Positions 53,310-64,000 of a DNA stretch of 64,000 bases are shown here, piece after piece (position 1 is the first letter of the stretch; each line of letters starts with the position of its first letter). The DNA comes from Gambelia wislizenii (taxonomy: Eukaryota; Chordata; Lepidosauria; Squamata; Crotaphytidae), in NCBI GenBank assembly GCA_030847615.1, contig JAUMIR010000005.1, positions 214,442,645-214,506,644 on the forward strand, in the 5' to 3' direction. A program made the translations under genes and the position numbers. The notes beneath the pieces were generated by a model that saw nothing but the letters and a program-made list of their open reading frames with translations, did not search any database and was not told the DNA's origin.

Positions 53310-54640
53310 CCTATTCTGTGCAAAATTTGCATGTGGTTGTTTTGTGCAGAGAACAGCATTTTCCTGTGTTGGAACCAGCATCTTTCTGTGCAGGAAACAG
53401 TATGTAGAAATATTAATTTGTCCTGTGTAAAATTTGCACATGGTTGATTTGCAAAGGAAACATAGTTTTCTGCATTGAAAACAGCATTTTTCTGCACAGG
53501 AATGAATACTTATATATTGGAATACAGTAGCACCCCTGTATCCGCTGATTTGCCAACTGTGGATTCAATTATCCATGGTTGGTGATGGCGGGGGGTGGGG
53601 GAGGGAGGGGCGAGGAGGAATCTCACCTCCCCTGTCCCTTGCCCTGGAAGGGCTCCTGATTGTGAGGGTGAAGGGAGAAGGGGAGGAGGTGAGATTGTCT
53701 CCTCCCCTTCTCCCTTCATCCCCGCAATCACCGCCGCAGTGGGGCCATGGCAGGGGAGAAGGGGGCAGCAAAGCGAGGTCTCCCCCCTTTCCCCTTTGCC
53801 CTGTAATGACCCCACCACGGCGGCGATCACGGAGCGAAGGGGGGTGAGATCGCTTCTCCATCCCCTTCACCTCTGCGATCACCATGGTGGCAAGAGGAGC
53901 CCTCCCAGGAGAAGGAACAGAGCAATCTTGCCACCTTTCCACCCCCCCCCATGATCACTGCCACAGTGGGGCCATGGCGGGGGCAAAGGGGGAAGGGAGG
54001 GGGAGGAGCGAGGAGTGCAGTCGCTCCCCCTTCCCCAGGATAATTCACTATTATCTGTGGAATTCACCATCCATGGAAGATCCTGGAACCAATCCCCCAC
54101 AGATACGGGGATGCTACTATATTATTTTCCATGCAGAAAATTCTCTTTCTTATGTAGAAAATGCTGCTTTTTGCACAAAACAGTCAAATGTGATTTTTTC
54201 CCTTGGTTTTTTTCTGCGCAGTGAGACCGTGTTCTGGATTAGTTTCTTTCTGACGTTTTGTCTGCATCTGTGGCTGGCATCTTCAGAAACTAGTTGGGTA
54301 GGAGTGTATGTGGACATATATGCTGTGACCCCCTGTTGGGGAGTATATGTAAATTTGTGTAATTGAACCATTAGTTTCTGGGTGTAGAAATGCAAGGAGG
54401 ATTAGTGTCTGTTTGGCTAATGGTTGGTTGATGGGCCATTAACTGCTGCTGGAAATCCCCCTGTCCCTGGAAGGAATTCCTTTGTAAGTGTTGAGTTTTT
54501 ATTCTATTGTTTTTCAAAACTGGCAGCCAGATTTTGTTTACTTTTAAGGTCACATGTGAATTTTGCACAGAATAACTCCTGAATTGTGAATAGCTTTTGA
54601 AAACTGCATGGTTTTGAAGACTTTCTTGCAGTGGGAACAA
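53310..54640. repeat. Degenerate interspersed array, interrupted
   Basis: Phrases like 'ctgtgcaaaatttgcatgtg', 'tgtgcagagaacagcatttt' and 'ctgtgcaggaaacagtatg' recur irregularly at 53310-53505 and again at 54128-54215 and 54540-54640, with similar words at 55540-55750. It may be one old tandem-like repeat. The Tigger-like element at 53525 lies within it. Confidence 0.5.
53525..54119. mobile_element. GC-rich Tigger-like element
   Basis: TA at 53523-53524 and 54120-54121; ends CAGTAGCACCCCTGTATCCG and 'agatacggggatgctacta'. Outer blocks 'attcaattatccatggttgg' and 'ctattatctgtggaattcac' match the 4361 element. The inner 53585-54050 is very GC-rich with G- and C-runs and short inverted blocks. 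Long frames on both strands have no domain. Confidence 0.8.
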
Positions 54641-55087
54641 AATGGCTGAAATTATTCATTGCTACCTTGAAGAAGAAACTTAGTGAAAAATTACATCCGT
54701 ATTTTTATTATGCTATTTGTGAGCCATTGTCCATGGCAGTGCACAAGAACATGTTCTCTTAAGCCCTATTCTGGCAAACAATCTGCTTGAAAAGGCAAGT
54801 GAGGAGCTGGGTTGCACAATACATGCAATACTAGGCCTTGCTTCCCCCCTGCCCAATCATGTGTTTAGGTAAGCAAGTTAATTAAGGTACATTTCATTTC
54901 AGAAGGCAGATTTGTTTATACTTTACATGCAGCCTCCTCATGTGTAAGCCATAGAGACATGAATATATAGGCCAGAATCCAACTAGATTAGACCCATTGA
55001 ATAAACCATTGAAAAATGAGTCAGCACAGAGGAAAACCAGTTGATTCAATAGCTGTGCTCTAGTTTGGATGAATAATAGGATTTAAA

Positions 55088-55425
55088 CTGGGAGTGGCAA
55101 CTATGAAGGGGGTGGAGACCATTCCCCTTGTTGCATCTACCAGCAGGTAATGTCACTCCCACTCATCATTATGGCCACTTTCTGGCCATTTTTATCCTTT
55201 GGAGTTTTATGGAGGTGGAGTGTGGCTGTGGAGGGTTGAGGGGAGCAAACCACCACATTTATGGACAGTTTGGGGAGTGAGCGGTCATTTTGGGGGCAAA
55301 AATACTTCCTGAAAATAAGTTCAAAAATTTAAAATGTTGGCGGGCTTCTGGGAGACCTTCCAGGACCACAGTGAGGGATCCCAAGGGCTGTCTGTGGCCC
55401 ATAGGCTTGACTTTGTCTATCCCTG
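55088..55425. mobile_element. hAT MITE
   Basis: Left end 'gggagtggcaactatgaag', right end 'gactttgtctatccctg', of the same general hAT type as 11208 (shared 'ctgtggcccataggct' against 'atggcctgcaggct'). Confidence 0.55.
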
Positions 55426-56207
55426 ATTAAAGCCATACATTGAAAAAAAAATTTTTTTGGCAATAGTTTATTGATTCACATCAGCTATTTTTTCCTCAGC
55501 TTTTTTAAAAAATATAATGTTTGGTAATATGCTGTTTGTTTGTTTTTTAGAGATAGTAAGAAATGCTGAGTTCATGGAAAATGTAGAGTTGGTAGAAAAC
55601 AGTTCTCCATGTAAGACATTTCCTGTGAGTTTGGCCCATACACAAACACAAATGTTATCTTTTCAGCTCATGGAAAAAACTGCTTTAGTTTTCCCAATTC
55701 AAACTTTGGTGTGTTGCATTCTTTGTACAATGCTGCAAAATAGACCAACAAATTGTTGCAAAATGGACTAATACATTGCAAAGCATACATTTTTATGTCC
55801 TCTCTCTCTCTCATTCTGTCTCTCTCTCTCTCTGTGTGGTTGTTTTGGGAAACATACCTAGTCTGGAAATGTAAATGGAAAACCTGACATTTTCTCTCCC
55901 CCTACCCCATTTAGTTCAGAAAAGAATATCAGTGTTGGAAAGCTGTCATTCGGCAACCATTCCAATAAGGTTTGTTAGCATTTAAAAAGGGGTTAGCACA
56001 TTACCTCTCTCCTGGTAAGCCATCCACAGTAGACTAAATAACCCTTCATCTCTTTTACAGCCTTTTTGTTGTTGCACACTCAGTTTGCACCAGATTTAAA
56101 AGTGCAGAATTGGTGAATGTTAACTCTTTCAAGACATTAGCAATGGCTTGTTTTAAATAGTATGGTGCTCCAGTACCACAGATTGTCTCAAACAGCATCT
56201 TGTCTTA
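55426..56207. other. Unassigned; (TC)n run
   Basis: (TC)n at about 55799-55833. 55540-55750 is open for 84 codons but is degenerate repeat. Confidence 0.4.
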
Positions 56208-56917
56208 GGACTTTATCAGATGAACTCTCAAAAACGTTACTCTCCCACCACATTTTACACCGTACAAGTCCTGGCACAATAACCCTTTTCATCATACTTA
56301 CCTGTAATAGTGAGAAAAAACAGGCCCAGCAGTACTGGAGCACAAATGCTAGCTCAGTTTACTTCTGCATTTGTGATCTTGGCAATTCTCATGAGAAGAA
56401 GTGAATGCAGTAAAAAAGAAAAAAAGAAAATTAACACACAAAAAGTACACACAAGCACATAAAAGTTCAAAGTAAACAGGGGAGGTTCATAAAAAGAGCA
56501 TCCCCCTACCTGGCTTTTGTATTCTCACCCAGAAGTGTTCTGCCCATTGATGCTGACATCATGAGAACAATGGCACACGTTTTCAAATGTAGGCAATACT
56601 GGCAAAAAACAGCCATGTGAGATCTATTGATAGCTTGGCCCACCAATAAAAAAAAATGACTTTTTAACCAGATGAAAATGCGAAAGCACGATGTCATCTG
56701 GTATGTGCACCCTTTCCGGTTAAAGAATCACAACCTGGAATCATCACCCAAGGAGACCTTCTGCTGTGCTTTCTGCAACCAGACGTGTTTATCTTGGATT
56801 GGCCTTTTCAGTCATCAGCGCGCTTGCAGAAAGCATGGGATGAGTCCTTCCTGAATCTTTGTTTGCGAAGAAAAGCCAGATAAAGAGATGCCATTTTTGC
56901 TGCCTCTGATAAAGTCC
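56208..56917. mobile_element. Family A MITE, complete
   Basis: Starts GGACTTTATCAGATGAAC and ends TGCCTCTGATAAAGTCC with the 3-bp duplication TTA on both sides (56205-56207, 56918-56920). Inner blocks 'ttcataaaaagagcatcccc' and 'gatctattgatagcttggcc' as in 6530. It is split near its right end by a LINE tail. Confidence 0.9.
56724..56882 (+). mobile_element. LINE 3' tail nested in the MITE
   Basis: Translates to SSPKETFCCAFCNQTCLS, then FSHQRACRKHG, the same zinc-finger tail as at 1842-2010. Compared with the 6530 copy, the MITE reads '...ccctttccggttaa' before and 'agatgccatttttgctg' after, so the LINE piece is an insertion. Confidence 0.85.
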
Positions 56918-57605
56918 TTAATCACAGCTTGTCTTGACTGGTAGCTTGTCTAATCCATAGCTTATCTCAAATAGTGAGGCACTCTGAAATACAAACAACT
57001 CATTCTTTTCTTCTGTACTTATGAATGCCCAGGGCATGGCAAGATGAATAGTGAGGCACCCTTAGATGTCCTAGAAAAAAAGGCAGGATACAAATAAATG
57101 CATACATATATAAAGAAAGAAGAAATGACTCAAATCTGAACAAAGTAGTTGTTATGTCTGGACAGACTATACAGTCCTGCTGTACAGATTTTGCTCAACA
57201 GCAACTCTTCATTAAGAATGCATTTAGTTGATGGAGACATGTGGCATCCATAGTGCACAGAATCCCAGATGGCACTATTGGTCTCTTCTCATTGCAATGA
57301 AAAAATAAAGTAGCCATAATGCTTTACAATATGTAATAATGTTGATGGTGGTGTGAATTACCTCCTAATTATTGTGTGCTAAACAGCATTTTCTCACACA
57401 ATGCACAGTTAGAGGTCAACTGATTAATTCACTGCACTCTGGATTCATGATTTCTGACTGAGGAAAGTTAAGAACAGATTTTTTTCCCTCCATTTTTTGA
57501 GCTCTCTGTATTCTTTTGAGCCACAAAGTTTTCTTCCTCTTTGAATGAGTGGTATCCAATGTTCACTGCTACCCTGGAGCAACACCTGTGGGGACAACTG
57601 ACATA
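56918..57605. other. Unassigned, short LINE tail
   Basis: 57045-57110 ('aaaaaggcaggatacaaata') is a likely L2-like LINE tail. Otherwise no feature. Confidence 0.4.
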
Positions 57606-57928
57606 GGGCTCATCTACCTGAGTGTATCCTGGCTGTGGATCAAGCCCATTGTTCACCTGTTCCCTCCATGGAATGGGAGGAAGTTCTGATGGGCATGCCA
57701 GCCCATCTCCCTCACTGTCTTGGAAAGCAGGAAGGGGAACCACAACATGTGACCAGCCTTGGTCACATGTTGTGGGACTCCTTCTTGCCTTCTGGGAGAA
57801 TGAGGCAGACTGGCAGCATCAATGAGGGCTGGTCTGCCGGAACTGATCTGTTTGCTTCTGGCAGAAATGGGCCTGACCCATTTTTGCAGGGCCTGATCCT
57901 TTTCCTCCTAGCAGAAACAGATTTAAAC

Positions 57929-58904
57929 GGGGCTGATTTACACGGCAGGTTTTATTGCGTTAAGTTGTGCTTTAGCGCTTTCCCGCATCAGTGGTGGGTA
58001 GTTTACACGGTATATGTTTACACAGCTATATTTGTGGCTCTTTGATGTTTTCCGCTTTGAAGTTCACACAGCCAAAAGTGCTGGGGGCATGGCCAGGCAT
58101 TGGAGAGGGAAAGGAATGCCATAGGAATATTTGTCCTGGCTCGAATCCGTGCTTAACAGCTTAGAGGCAGTCTCCCCCCCCCCACTCCCTTCCCACAAAT
58201 CAAATGGAAGGTTTTCCTCCTTGCTTAACAGCATTTACTGCCAAATAGAGGAAAGCCAGAGAGAGAGGGAGGGAAAATAACAGTTTAGAGGCAGTCCCCC
58301 TCCCCCCACTCCCTTCCCACAAATCAAATGGAAGGTTTTCCTCCTTGCTTAACAGCATTTTCTGCCAAATAGAGGAAAGCCAGAGAGAGGGGGGGGGGAA
58401 ATAGCGGTGCAGCTCTGATGCAGCCCTTCGTGAAATGGTTTCTCTCCCTCCCCCATGCACAGGATCACAGCTGATGAACTGAGCTTTTACATACTTTCAA
58501 AACAGCAGAGAGGATGAGAAGGAATGCTCCCTGAATGAAAATTGTTGGGAATCCTTTTTGTTTGCAAACTGGCTTGCAAAATAGCAGAGAGGATTTTTCA
58601 AAGTTTCCTCTAATTACTACTGTCTTTCCCTCCCTCCCTGCCCCTCTTTTAAGCCCACCGCTGCATCATCAACCAATCACAATGCAGCTCTGCTGTAGCC
58701 CTTAGCGGAATGGTTGTTTACACTGCCAATAATGCGCTACATTGCAAATATACCTGCAAAAGTAGCGACATCCCTTGCCACGCTATATTTGGGTGTTTTA
58801 CTTTCCCCCCTTCTGAATGAGGCAATGCTGTGCTGCGATCCGCGGGAACTATGAGCTATCTTAGCGGTATATTTAGAGGAATATTTGCCCGTGTAAACGA
58901 CCTC
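57929..58904. mobile_element. B-like MITE nested in family D
   Basis: Left end GGGGCTGATTTACACGGC, right end CCCGTGTAAACGACCTC, inverse copies of the 'TACACGG' type. Inner 'ttttattgcgttaagttgtg' and 'gaatatttgcccgtgtaaac'. Contains the tandem duplication at 58157. Confidence 0.75.
58157..58406. repeat. 124-bp tandem duplication
   Basis: Two nearly identical units, starting at 58157 and 58281, each with 'ccactcccttcccacaaatc', 'tggaaggttttcctccttgc' and 'ccaaatagaggaaagccaga'. The few differences are mainly in the C- and G-runs. Inside the MITE. Confidence 0.95.
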
Positions 58905-59141
58905 TAAGTAACACCAAGAACAGGCATCATATAAATCAAACTTGCAAATTCAAGAATTGTGGATTTTTTTTTTAAATGCAGTAATGGGCCCTATGCCACA
59001 ATCCCTCTGTCTTAGCCCCCTATCTTCCCTGGGGTTGGTGAGGACAGCCCAGGAGCAGAATGGGGCAAATGCCCAGTATCATCAGGACTGCAGGGCTCTG
59101 AGTTGGGGGAAAGATGGAGTATATTGCCCATCTAGACAAGG

Positions 59142-61235
59142 ATGTAGTCTTGTGAGACTCCTGTTACTGTAATTTGGTTTAGAGCAAGACAGGCGATTGT
59201 GATCCTCCAGATGCTTTGGGCTTACAACTTCACCAGTCCTAGCCAGCACACTTAAAAGTATATTAGGCTCCCGATGGGCCTCTAAGGGGGTGTGTGAAAT
59301 TCCACAAGCTGGGGGGGGGGAAGGAAAGCAGCCAAGAAGGCCCTCTCCCATTTCTTCCCCCTCGCATTGCTCCCACTGGTGGAATGCTTGGCTATTACAG
59401 TTCCATGACCAAATGTGTTATTTTGAATGCTTGTGATGGGAAGGTTATCCTTCATCTTTTTCAATTTGCAATGAGATGAAATCTGTGGGGTTTACAGTTT
59501 CAAGGGTCAAGAACAGTCTAGAATGAATGCTACTTGAATGATGAAATTTGCTCTTCCGGGATGAGAGGAAACACTTCACATCTGAAATACTCCCCAGGTC
59601 ATGTTCTGGTTTTAGAACAAGCATTTCCTCAGCTGCTGAGGAGATGCAATCTAATTCTAACCTAATTTACAATGACCATAAAGTTTGCCAAGAGCAATAC
59701 TACTGCTATCCCACAAAAGTCACCTCAAAGCTAGATAGGGTGATGGTTACCTTTGAACTGTGTTGTTTTCAATTCCCCTTACTTTCAGATCTGTGAATAA
59801 TTTTTAAAAACATAATCACAGATTCTTAGGTAAGGACTGCTAGCGATTTTGGGAAGGCATGACATTCTTCCTATGGTAGGCCCAATAAAACTTGTTTTTA
59901 AAAATAAGAGAACTAAGTTGATAACTATGCGAGATATACATTTGTAGACTTCTGCTCATTTGGCAATTTACACTAGAATTAGATTGGATCCTGTCACAGT
60001 ACTTGATATTTCTTTAGTATCTTTGCTACAGACTAGATTCCCTCCCTCCCCATGATGTTCTTTTTCTTGACAGATGGTATAAAGGTCAGACTTATAACAA
60101 GACTCTCAAATAATCTACTTTTTGATCCTTTGAAATCATACAGCTTGAAGTTTTTTACCATCAAAGTCCTATCCACCTTGTACTATGTTTTATTGGATCT
60201 GCCATTCTTCCTAGTCTGAAAACAATATCATTTTTTTTTTAAAGACTGTCATTGGTTCTTCCACATTCTCCCCAAAACTCAGTGACAGCATTAATAGGTT
60301 TTGATGTTAACCCAATAATTGTTTTCACTGGTGGAGAAACTGATTTGTAAAACAAAACAAAAACAAAAATTAATTGCTCAGTGTTTCTGTACTTACTTTG
60401 CTGTTGTTCAGCCATAGGAATGGCTGTATACTTAAGGCAGAAGATACTTTCAATGTTCCAACAAATAAACTCTGAAAAATCTATACAATCTAGGATCAGT
60501 AATTCTTTAGGCTTGCAGTGTGGCATGGGGATCTCTTTGGCAAAGTGTTACCATCTGAACAATTTTAAAAAGAAAAGTAAATGAGAAATCGCTGAATTCT
60601 AACTCTGAACAAATGGAAGGGTCATAGCGTTTGTGGCTATTTCTGTGGCCATCTGAAACATATGTTCCATTTCCCACTTATTGCCTGTTCAACTGTTCAT
60701 TCTTATAGGGACAAAAACCCAAGGTTCTGAAGACAACATGCTAGTAAGAAGAAAACCTTTCAATCTTCATCCATGTTAAAAATGAAGAGTCTGCCAGTAA
60801 AAAGAGGTGAAAATCCTGATGCAGCTCATAATTGAATACACAGGGATTCAAACCCAGATGTTTAAGATTAAAGTACTCGACCTCTATGTGGATAGATGAA
60901 CCTGTCAGTTTTTATTTCTCTGACATTCAATTAAAAAAAACTATCAAGATTTTTGTCATTTTAGAGATGAAGAAATGTGTAAACCTTGGTTAATTCTTAT
61001 TAAAGATGAACTGGAGCAAAATTATCACTCAGCTCTAGTTGGCAAATACTTTACCAACAACATGGCAAACTAATCTTATTACCATCATAACACTAATTCG
61101 TCTGTTCATTTTCATATATCTGTAGATATATCTGTTCTGTGGTTGCCTGTCTCTGCACTTCACCTTTCTTGTGTAGCCTTGGTTGTTGCTGTTTTACAGC
61201 TCAATAGTCAGATTTTAAAAGTATTTCAATAATAT
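59142..61235. other. Long unassigned stretch
   Basis: 59190-59260 resembles the small hAT group ('gatcctccagatgctttggg'). 60845-60890 on the minus strand ('tctgggtttgaatccctgtg') has a B-box-like word and may be a SINE head. A G-run lies at 59311-59319. No gene recognised; 60.0-61.2 kb is AT-rich. Confidence 0.35.
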
Positions 61236-61283
61236 TTTCCTTCCTTCCTTCCTTCCTTCCTTCCTTCCTTCCTTCCTTCCTTC
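61236..61283. repeat. (TTCC)n microsatellite
   Basis: About eleven tandem TTCC units, uninterrupted, next to a LINE tail. Confidence 0.98.
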
Positions 61284-61540
61284 AAATATTTATGTCTTGC
61301 CTTATATCCAAGGATCTCGTGATACAATAAAATCAATTTCAATAGTTTAAAACAATTTAAAACAAGAGTAATTGTTCAATGTGCTAAAAACACTTAAAAT
61401 AGGACACATTAAAAGCATTTAAAACAATTTGAAACCACTTACATGTGCAAATTTGGATGAGATCAGTCATGCCCCAACAGCATCAGTAAACAGCCATGGT
61501 TTTACTTCACACTGGAATAACAGCATTGTGGATGCCATTT
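61284..61540 (-). mobile_element. L2-like LINE 3' region, reverse
   Basis: 'atttatgtcttgccttatat' is the complement of the LINE tail; 'aaacaatttaaaacaagag' and 'taaaagcatttaaaacaatt' are its A-rich untranslated part, and 'acagcatcagtaaacagcca' continues inward. Confidence 0.55.
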
Positions 61541-61598
61541 GGGTCTCTAAGGTGTGGGTATGTCCTAATGGGAGCTTTGAATGCGTGTGTATATATAT

Positions 61599-62196
61599 GG
61601 GCTTGTCTAAATGGTGAAAATAATCCTAATGCAATGCGAATGGAAGGCGATCTGTACAAATGGACATTCACATAAAAACATGTCATTTGGAAGGGGGACA
61701 GCCCAATCCACTGCAAACTCTGTGTGGGATGCCTCCGGGGCTTTTTCTGGATTTTTAAAAAAGCTCCGTACAGCATGTAAATGTGTGATCATTTGGACAC
61801 TCACATTCACATTGGTGCAACCAGGGAGCTTAATCTGATTGGCTGGATGAGTATGGGGGCAGGGCTAGCAAACAGGGAAAGCGCCTGCTACAGCCATGTT
61901 GGATATTTGACTGAGCGAGGATCTGGTAAGTCAATAAAATAGCAATCTTATGCTCTCTTTTTTCTTTTTGTAAATACAAAATATTGCATGTGCGCACCAC
62001 AGTAAACTGTTTTTTAAAAAATAAATTGGCAGTGGCAGATTTAAAAGTGCGAGTAAATCACTTGTGGCCACCTTCTTGGCTAGGGGGTCATGCAACATTT
62101 AGGGGGCTCTTTTGAGCATTTAGACAGGTCTCAGTGCTACAAATGGCTGCTTTTTTGGATGTGTTCATATTTTTCCCCCCTTGTATAGATGGGACC
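61599..62196. mobile_element. Family B MITE, best copy
   Basis: Left end GGGCTTGTCTAAATGGTG, right end TTGTATAGATGGGACC. A second inner right-end-like motif 'gcatttagacaggtct' lies at 62118-62133. Inner 'tctgattggctggatgagta' and 'acagccatgttggatatttg' are shared with 236, 30407 and 34502. Confidence 0.75.
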
Positions 62197-62412
62197 TAAA
62201 TATATATCCCTTCTATTTCCATTGCCCCATTTCTTTCTCTTTCTCTTTTCTTTTGTCCTCTTTTTAAAAAAAAAAAAACACAGACAAATGCTGGTGACAG
62301 GGCAGTTGAATTGGGTCATGACACACTAGCTAAAGACCAATAGTTTTGGATGAGAAAACATTTATAACATTTATCATTGAGGTCACTGTGTCAGCAATTG
62401 GATACTTTAGAG

Positions 62413-62824
62413 CAGTGGCTCTTAACCTTTTCTTTACCATGGACCTCCTTTAAACATCTTTTGTTACCACAGACCCACAAGACCTAACTCAAGATTTAAA
62501 ACAACAACAACAGCAACACTGAATGATGATGATGATGATGATGATATAATATAATTACCCCAACCATTACACCTTCCCTCAGAGGCGCTGGAGGGGGCGG
62601 GAAGACTTTTCTCCTGTTTCTTCCTGCAAGTTTGTGGGCTGCAATGGAGTGGATTGAATGGCAATGTGCAGACCAAGCCACCCAGCCAGCCTTTGCCTTG
62701 GATCCTGTCATGTGGCCACTCTACTGTAGGCAGGAAGTGGGCCAAGCAGCCTTCAAGCCTTTGTGGACCCCCTGTGAGGATATCATGGCCCCCTGGGGGT
62801 CTGCAGACCACAGAAGAACCACTG
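62413..62824. mobile_element. hAT MITE, complete
   Basis: Ends CAGTGGCTCTTAACCTTTT and 'cagaagaaccactg'; flanks CTTTAGAG (62405-62412) and TTTTAGAG (62825-62832), 7 of 8 identical. An (AAC)n and (GAT)n run lies at 62500-62545. Confidence 0.9.
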
Positions 62825-62845
62825 TTTTAGAGCATTTATTTAGAT

Positions 62846-62972
62846 CATGAGTGTACAACCTCCAGATCTTGTTGGACTGCAACTCCCATAAATCTTAGCC
62901 AGCATAATGAATGTTGTCCCAGGAGTTGTAGTCTAATAACATCTGGAGTGTTACAAGTCACCCATTCCTGAC
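62846..62972. mobile_element. Small hAT-type MITE
   Basis: 'acaacctccagatcttgttg' pairs with 'aataacatctggagtgttac', and 'actgcaactcccataaatc' with 'caggagttgtagtc'. Same group as 17872. Confidence 0.6.
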
Positions 62973-62975
62973 TTT

Positions 62976-63189
62976 GGAGATTTTCAGACGCCTCTTGCTG
63001 CGCAAGCAGCCTCCAGAGCAGTTGTCCGTGAGTAAAAAAAACAGCACGGGCGCCTCCAATGCTAGCCACAACAGTCACGGACGACGCCGAGAGAGAAACG
63101 GCGTTGTCCAAAATGGACCCCTTGCCACGCAGCAGCCTCGTTACTGCTCCGGAGGCTGCTTGCGTGGCAAGAGGCATCTGAAAATCTCC
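62976..63189. mobile_element. Palindromic family A MITE with one arm deleted
   Basis: Ends GGAGATTTTCAGACGCC and GGCATCTGAAAATCTCC. The right arm matches 52225-52555 ('acagtcacggacgacgcc', 'gcgttgtccaaaatggac'), while the left arm jumps after 47 bases straight to the central 'tgtccgtgagtaaaaaaaac'. Flanking triplets TTT and ATA do not match. Confidence 0.8.
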
Positions 63190-64000
63190 ATAGATGCTTT
63201 GTACATGGCCATAATATTGTTACATCTTAATAAACAGCCATATAGGGAACATTATGTATTTATTGTAATTTGCATTTTTCGTCTGGAGAACTTAGTAGAC
63301 ATGCACAGGATTGCACTGAAACATTTGTTTTAAAGTATTAATAATGTGTGTGCTAAGTAACTAAATGTGAAAAAGAATAAAATTCGCTGCAGAAAGGGTT
63401 TCTATCTAAGCATATTATAACCAGAATGATTTTTTTTTCATATTCAGAAGTATCATCTCCATTCATTTCTTTTGGAACCATCTGATGTTCACATATGGAG
63501 CTTATGACTGTGTAATTGTGTTTTGATTTTTTCAGTTTCATATTTCCATGTTTGTTTGTTTTTTTTAAATCACCAAGTCACTTCTGCTTATTTACCCATT
63601 CATCATCATCTGGGCCTTGTGTTCTTTCTTCAGTTTGTCATTATTTCATTAATCCGTTTCATCAATCCGTTACATTTTATGGATTTTTTTTTAAAGGTAG
63701 CAGATTGGTTGGAAGGGCCACTCATCTTCACTTTGGTCAGATCTCCTCCTAGGCATGATGAAATTTATGAAACCAGGAAAATAAATAACAACAACGTGCT
63801 TTATATAGTATAAACCAATTTTGATTTGACCCAATAGTGTTCTAAATAAAATAGAATAAAACAAAACATTTTGGAAAAATCATTATTTGAAAACTAAAAA
63901 AAGATAAACTTTTCTGAAGATAATGCAGGTTGCTATCATGAAATAGCTTATAAGCTCTGTGATGGAAGATAAGAAGCATTGCTACATTACATAGTTGTAA
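63190..64000. other. AT-rich, no gene
   Basis: No transposon end recognised. Short T-runs and an 'aaataaataacaacaacg' word near 63778. No frame of interest. Confidence 0.45.

Larger units (their letters stand above)
57606..59141. mobile_element. Family D MITE, interrupted
   Basis: Left end 'agggctcatctacctgag', right end 'gcccatctagacaagg'. Matches 8108-8556 by blocks on both sides of a large insertion (57929-58904). A palindrome 'aacatgtgaccagccttggtcacatgtt' lies at 57742-57770. Confidence 0.65.

Noticed and set aside
53565..54366. Several frames of 90-160 codons on both strands
   Set aside because: They lie in the GC-rich interior of a Tigger-like element; composition bias explains them.
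61236..61283. Tandem array as a CRISPR-like repeat
   Set aside because: It is a simple (TTCC)n microsatellite without spacers, and the genome is vertebrate.

Overview
The window reads as non-coding, repeat-dense DNA of a squamate reptile, probably a lizard. This rests on repeat content: 5S rRNA-headed SINEs with a BovB-like tail, a tRNA-headed Sauria-type SINE, RTE/BovB, CR1 and L2-like LINE pieces, a decayed Ty1/copia element (copia is uncommon in amniotes but known in squamates), and many short DNA transposons. I found no intact host gene, no convincing exon, and no functional tRNA or rRNA gene. The open frames are short and are either transposon remnants or chance frames in biased sequence. 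The window could be intergenic or lie inside a large intron.

Layout. 0.2-2.5 kb: a MITE, then a second MITE followed by the 3' end of a LINE. 4.3-11.7 kb: complete Tigger-like, 'family A' MITE and hAT elements with readable target-site duplications (TSDs), separated by AT-rich unique sequence. 12.7-18 kb: 5S SINE, palindromic MITEs, a mariner-like element and a small hAT. 20.5-25.4 kb: a decayed Ty1/copia element (gag, protease, integrase) broken by a Tigger element, a BovB piece, a MITE inside a MITE, and SINEs. 25.7-33 kb: mostly single-copy AT-rich DNA, with two stretches that look like candidate conserved non-coding sequence. 33-39 kb: BovB, Sauria SINE, L2/CR1-like LINE and hAT pieces. 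40.8-41.6 kb: a pyrimidine-only-like minisatellite. 42-45 kb: inverted Tigger-like copies with a perfect hairpin, two CR1 ends and a hAT. 45.4-47.3 kb: two tandem GC-rich units, each with a TATA box and polyadenylation signals. 47.6-50.2 kb: a mariner-like element split by a Tigger-like element. 52-54.6 kb: a near-palindromic MITE inside CR1, then a GC-rich Tigger-like element inside a degenerate repeat. 56-59 kb: two more nested pairs. 61-63.2 kb: LINE tail, MITE, hAT and a deleted palindrome.

Three MITE groups recur. Family A has ends close to GGACTTTATCAGATG or GGAGATTATCAGATG and 3-bp TSDs. Family B has ends close to GGGCCTGTCTACACGG. Family D has ends close to GGGTCTCATCTACACAGG. The nesting gives a relative order of insertion. 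The most unusual locus is the 45.4-47.3 kb tandem unit: same head, same tail, different middle, an inverted repeat just upstream of each TATA box, and a GC-rich variable tandem repeat in the first copy. It resembles the terminal part of a retroelement, but I cannot name the family.
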